DNA from: Lingula anatina
Taxonomy: Eukaryota; Brachiopoda; Lingulata; Lingulida; Lingulidae
Assembly (NCBI RefSeq): GCF_001039355.2
Contig: NW_019776080.1
Span: 306,472-370,471, forward strand
Direction: 5' to 3'
DNA length: 64,000 bases
A program made the translations under genes and the position numbers. Every line of letters begins with the position of its first letter. The first letter of the stretch is position 1. Positions 60,307-64,000 of this stretch are shown here, piece after piece. The notes under the pieces were generated by a model. It ran no database searches, had not been told where the DNA came from, and saw nothing but the letters and a program-made list of their open reading frames with translations.

Positions 60307-63300
60307 AACGACACACGCGTATCCACACGGGCGAGCGACCCTTCATCTGCGAGGAGTGTAACAGGTCCTTCAACCGCAAAGATAAGCTGAGGATCCATGA
60401 GAGGTCCCACTATGGAGAGAAGCCATTTCAGTGCCAGTACTGTAAGTGTGTTGATGTACTAAGGTATTGAACATATGTTGTATTTGTTTAATGGTGATAC
60501 AAATTTGAAAATCTTTTAAAAGTTGATTGTGATATATATATATTGCATAAAATCAAGTTGTAACCTGTGTTTTTGTTGTCTAAATGATTGGTCAAAATTT
60601 CCTTGAAGTAGATATGATCCTGTTTGTTTAGTAATATATGCTTAATAATTGATTATCTTTCAAGAGATAAATATTTATCAGAATGTGCCTTTTTTTGCTT
60701 TAGTTTCAGCTTGTTATGCTGTCCTTTCAATAAGTTGGTTGGATATGTTTACTGAATCAAAATATAATTACATGAAGAAAAAAGTGATTGATTCTTATAC
60801 TGTTATTGCTAACCATCCATTTTAAATAATTACATAAAAATTAATAACTTTTCTCTTCGTGCGTTTGTATTTTGGTTTAATATACGAGTGTGTGACTAAC
60901 AAAAAAGAAAAGTCATTATTTTCTTATGACATTGTATAAACAGTATCTGAGACATAAATTTCTTTTCCACAGAAAAACAAAATCACTGTTAAGCCATTGT
61001 TGCAACTAGTTCACTCTCAGACCAGAAGACCTGAGTATTTCATTTATAAAATGGAAGAAATCTGTATCAAAGGCTAAAGAGCAAGGCAACTTGATATGTT
61101 TCAAGTTTCAAGAAAACTATTGCCATATTTAAAGAAGTTTCTAGTCGTTTCTTTTCTCGTCCTCAGGTTCCTACACTAGTTGGGACAGCAGCAGTGTACG
61201 AAGTCATGCCAGAATTCACTCAAATGATCGGCCTTATAAGTAAGTGCCTCCCCCTCTAGTCAGTTATAACAGTTATACTGTTTATTTTCTCGTCCGCAGG
61301 TACATACAGTACTGGAGATAGCAGCAGTTTGAAGAAACATATTAGAATTCACACAGATGAAAGGCCTTTTAAGTAAGTGCTGCCAGAAGACTACTGCTAC
61401 CTCCTTTTCCTGCTGTTGTGTATGTTCTTTTGAAATCTAGAACAAAGATTTTTATTCCTCGGACCTTTTTGTTCTACTTTCTTAGATGGATTCAATTGGC
61501 TGTAAAGATCTTTATGTGTATGATGCCCTCAGAATTGTTCTTATAGCTGAAAATAGAGTGCATTTTCTTTCGGAAATTTTTGGAAAATTTTAACTCAAAT
61601 ATCTTTGTATACATTAACTGGCCACCAAAGTTTATGTGGAATTCATTGCAGTTTCATCTGTTCAGTTTTTGTGACATGGTCATCATTTTAATTGTGAAAT
61701 CCTTTGGATTTTTAACATGTCAAGTCGGAAAGCTTTGAGTACAGTTTTATTGATTTAATTGCATTGCATAATGGTAGTACTTTTGAAAATAATAATAAGA
61801 AATGTTCATAAAGCTTTTGTATGCTTGTTATTGAAAACACATATAAACTGTATTTCTATCTCAAGTTGATACCAAAAGATACAAGACTTGCTTAAAATAC
61901 TGTTTTTCTATTAGAATTACTGATATGCTACTAGAAAAGGATTTTCTTTGCGTTTCAGGTGTCAGATATGTCCGTATGCTAGTCGTAACTCCAGTCAACT
62001 GATAGTTCACCTACGCACGCACACGGGAGATGCGCCCTTCCAGTGTTCCATCTGCGATGCCAAGTTCAAGATCAACTCGGATCTGAAACGGCACATTCGA
62101 ATTCACACTGGAGAGAAGCCGTACAAGTGCGACTGGTGCACATATAGATGCAGTATTAAAGGTATGGAATTAAAATTTTTGAATCTTCAACATTTCATCC
62201 ATATTGAGGAATGATAATCATTAACACAAATCATATTGTATACTTTCAGTCTAAATTTAAAACTGATGTGCATCCATGGATGCAGATTCAATTGCCGCGT
62301 ATACATAAGACTTAGTATTAGTTTGTGTTGTAAAATTATGGAATTGGTTCACTTTCTGGGCTCTTTCTAGAGTTGCTTTTGTTTCAGAGGATCAAGTCAA
62401 GTTATCAGATTGTCAGAAAGAGGTTTAAATTTTTTCACACTTTGTCATTCAAACCATTTTTTGTTCTGGCAAATTAATCTGAAACCAGAAAAACTTAAAA
62501 TAATAAAAAAAAAAAAAAATTAGAAAAAATTACCCTGCTGTTCCATGAGTTGGATGTTAGTTCTTTAATATGAGCATACATCAACTTGGACATGCTGTAG
62601 CTGGTATACTGAAATTATAAGAATGTCATAAATAAAGATAAGAAGGATACGATATATGTATGCTGTTAGTGAGTGCATATACCAGGGATAAGATTTTTTC
62701 TGATTTTCGTTGGATAACCGAATTATTGGGGTCCCACGCCATATTTTTTTACTTTTTCACTAAACGGCAATCTAATCCCTGGTATATGCACGCATTCACA
62801 TGCATGGAAATATGTAGTTTTTGTAGGTATAACATTGTGAATAATAGGCATATCTGAAATTGTATGCAAATTCCTATGTTATTAACGACCACACAAAGTA
62901 AAGGCACGTTTGTAATGCTTGAATATACACAAGGCGAGATAGTATAAACATATTTGAGGTGATGATTCTACCAGATGTGCAATCCATATCTATGTAATGA
63001 TTAAGGGGGGTATGGTAAATGGATTATTAGACCAGAATATGGTATAAAGAATTGGTATGTAGTTTTGATGAAAGACGGACAGCTGCTAAGTACAAACATG
63101 AGTCATTGGGGAATAAAGTACGAACAATAAGTTGTAGCAAAGTGCTTGGTTTTTGCTAGGGCAGAAGAGAAGTGTTTTATTAAAATGAATAACAAAAAAA
63201 AATAATAATGATAAAAATAAATGGACAGGTTTAAAAATTAAGAAAAAGAAATAAGAGTTTTTTTACCCAATTTATTAATGGACTAGAAATTGTCTATCAC

Positions 63301-63613
63301 AGGGTTGAATGTATTGGTCAGGATATACTTTACACTATGTTCATATATTATTTTTTATATATTCAGGCAATTTGAAAAGTCATATAAGAATCAACCACTC
63401 AACGGAAAACCAACTCAAGTGTGATGCATGTGATTTCAAAACTTCATCTCGCAAAATGCTGCGTGAACATCGTAAGATCCACTCTGGAGCTAAACTGGCC
63501 ACATGTGAAGAATGCGGGTACATCTGCGCCAACAGCAGCTCATTACGTGTCCATAAGCTTATGCATTCCAACGAGAAGCCACACAAGTGTGCCTACTGTT
63601 CATACACTTCGCG
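60307..63613. repeat. Duplicated block C2 (allelic copy of 56852–60305)
   Basis: Begins at the base after the N and aligns to block C1 throughout. Beyond 63613 the sequence is unique. Exon differences seen are silent, while introns carry substitutions and indels. Confidence 0.9.
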
Positions 63614-63944
63614 CCAAATGAGCAACGTGATCAGTCATCAAAAGAAGAAACACACAGAGGAGATGCAAGGGGCACCACCCCCTCCTCCAGTTAAAAAACC
63701 AAAACCCAGTGCCAAGAAGGTTGGAAAGAAAGCCAAGTGTAAACCCACCTTTAACTGTAAAGTTTGTGGGTCTAGTTTTGTACGCGAGGACTCGTTACGA
63801 GCTCATTCAAAACAGCACGTGCAGCTGTCAGAGACATTGGAAAATGCTGCGATGGCTGTGCTGCGCATGCATCTCATGAGCGGCAGTGGTAATCCAGAGA
63901 CACAAGATCCTAATCAAGTTCAGAATCAGTTGCCACCTCAACAA

Positions 63945-63975
<31 letters not shown>

Positions 63976-64000
63976 AGCAACATCAGCCTCCACCACAGCC
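60307..64000 (+). CDS. ZFP64: ZFP64-like protein, copy 2 (exons 3–7), open at window end
   Basis: Allelic second copy of the zinc-finger exons: part of exon 3 (60307–60441), alternative exons 61167–61239 and 61300–61372, 61959–62161, and 63367–64000, still open at the window edge. It adds what copy 1 lacks: the rest of finger 9 ([18 protein letters not shown]), a Lys/Pro-rich basic linker that may act as a nuclear localisation signal, a tenth finger ([20 protein letters not shown]) matching the last ZFP64 finger, and the start of a Gln-rich tail (about 14 Gln in a row from CAG/CAA codons). The 5' end is missing because the contig starts in exon 3. Confidence 0.9.
63942..63989 (+). repeat. ZFP64: CAG/CAA trinucleotide tract coding polyglutamine
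   Basis: Mixed CAG and CAA codons giving a Gln-rich run near the window end, within the ZFP64 C-terminal region. Confidence 0.9.

Noticed and set aside
60064-60390. Zinc-finger ORF running across the N at 60306
   Set aside because: It fuses finger 9 of one contig to finger 1 of the next through an unknown base; the chimera is an assembly artefact.

Overview
The window is AT-rich animal DNA: genes split by GT–AG introns, long 3' untranslated regions, dinucleotide microsatellites and short inverted-repeat DNA transposons. An intron-free Toll-like receptor, a ZFP64-type zinc-finger gene and an NDUFS6/MRPL36 gene pair suggest an invertebrate deuterostome such as a hemichordate, echinoderm or amphioxus. 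That placement is an inference and no single feature proves it.

Layout. 1–2685 is a second, diverged copy of the NDUFS6 3' end and its downstream DNA, ending at a single N (2686). 3172–4353 holds the last exons of an unrecognised plus-strand gene, whose 3' end (poly(A) signal 6897) meets the 3' end of MRPL36 (7544–8152, minus). MRPL36 is head-to-head with NDUFS6 (9677–11817, four exons). 14.9–16.0 kb holds DNA transposon remains. 16279–19499 is a three-exon Ly6/uPAR-type small surface protein. 22244–27115 has no clear gene and is repeated at 27117–33626 after another single N; the second copy carries a 1.66-kb Tc1/mariner insertion. 35.7–36.3 kb is a nest of miniature transposons. 37618–47656 is a six-exon gene for an unrecognised 787-residue protein. 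50502–53060 is a single-exon Toll-like receptor. 54649–64000 is a ZFP64-like multi-zinc-finger gene that runs off the window and is interrupted by a third N (60306), after which exons 3–7 repeat.

The three Ns share one pattern: sequence on one side of the N is repeated, with a few percent difference and transposon presence/absence, on the other side. The simplest reading is unmerged overlapping contig ends from two haplotypes, not real tandem duplications. NDUFS6 and ZFP64 are therefore probably single-copy, and the paired blocks give allele comparisons that show exact transposon empty sites.

The most interesting biological signal is in ZFP64. Two alternative versions of one zinc-finger exon, each 73 nt with identical phases, are separated by a 60-nt intron. 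Including both, or neither, breaks the frame, which is the signature of mutually exclusive splicing, and it is preserved in both allelic copies. Other notable points are the NDUFS6–MRPL36 head-to-head arrangement, which is also found in human, and an element with 77-bp inverted repeats between those two genes that carries a RecQ-helicase fragment.
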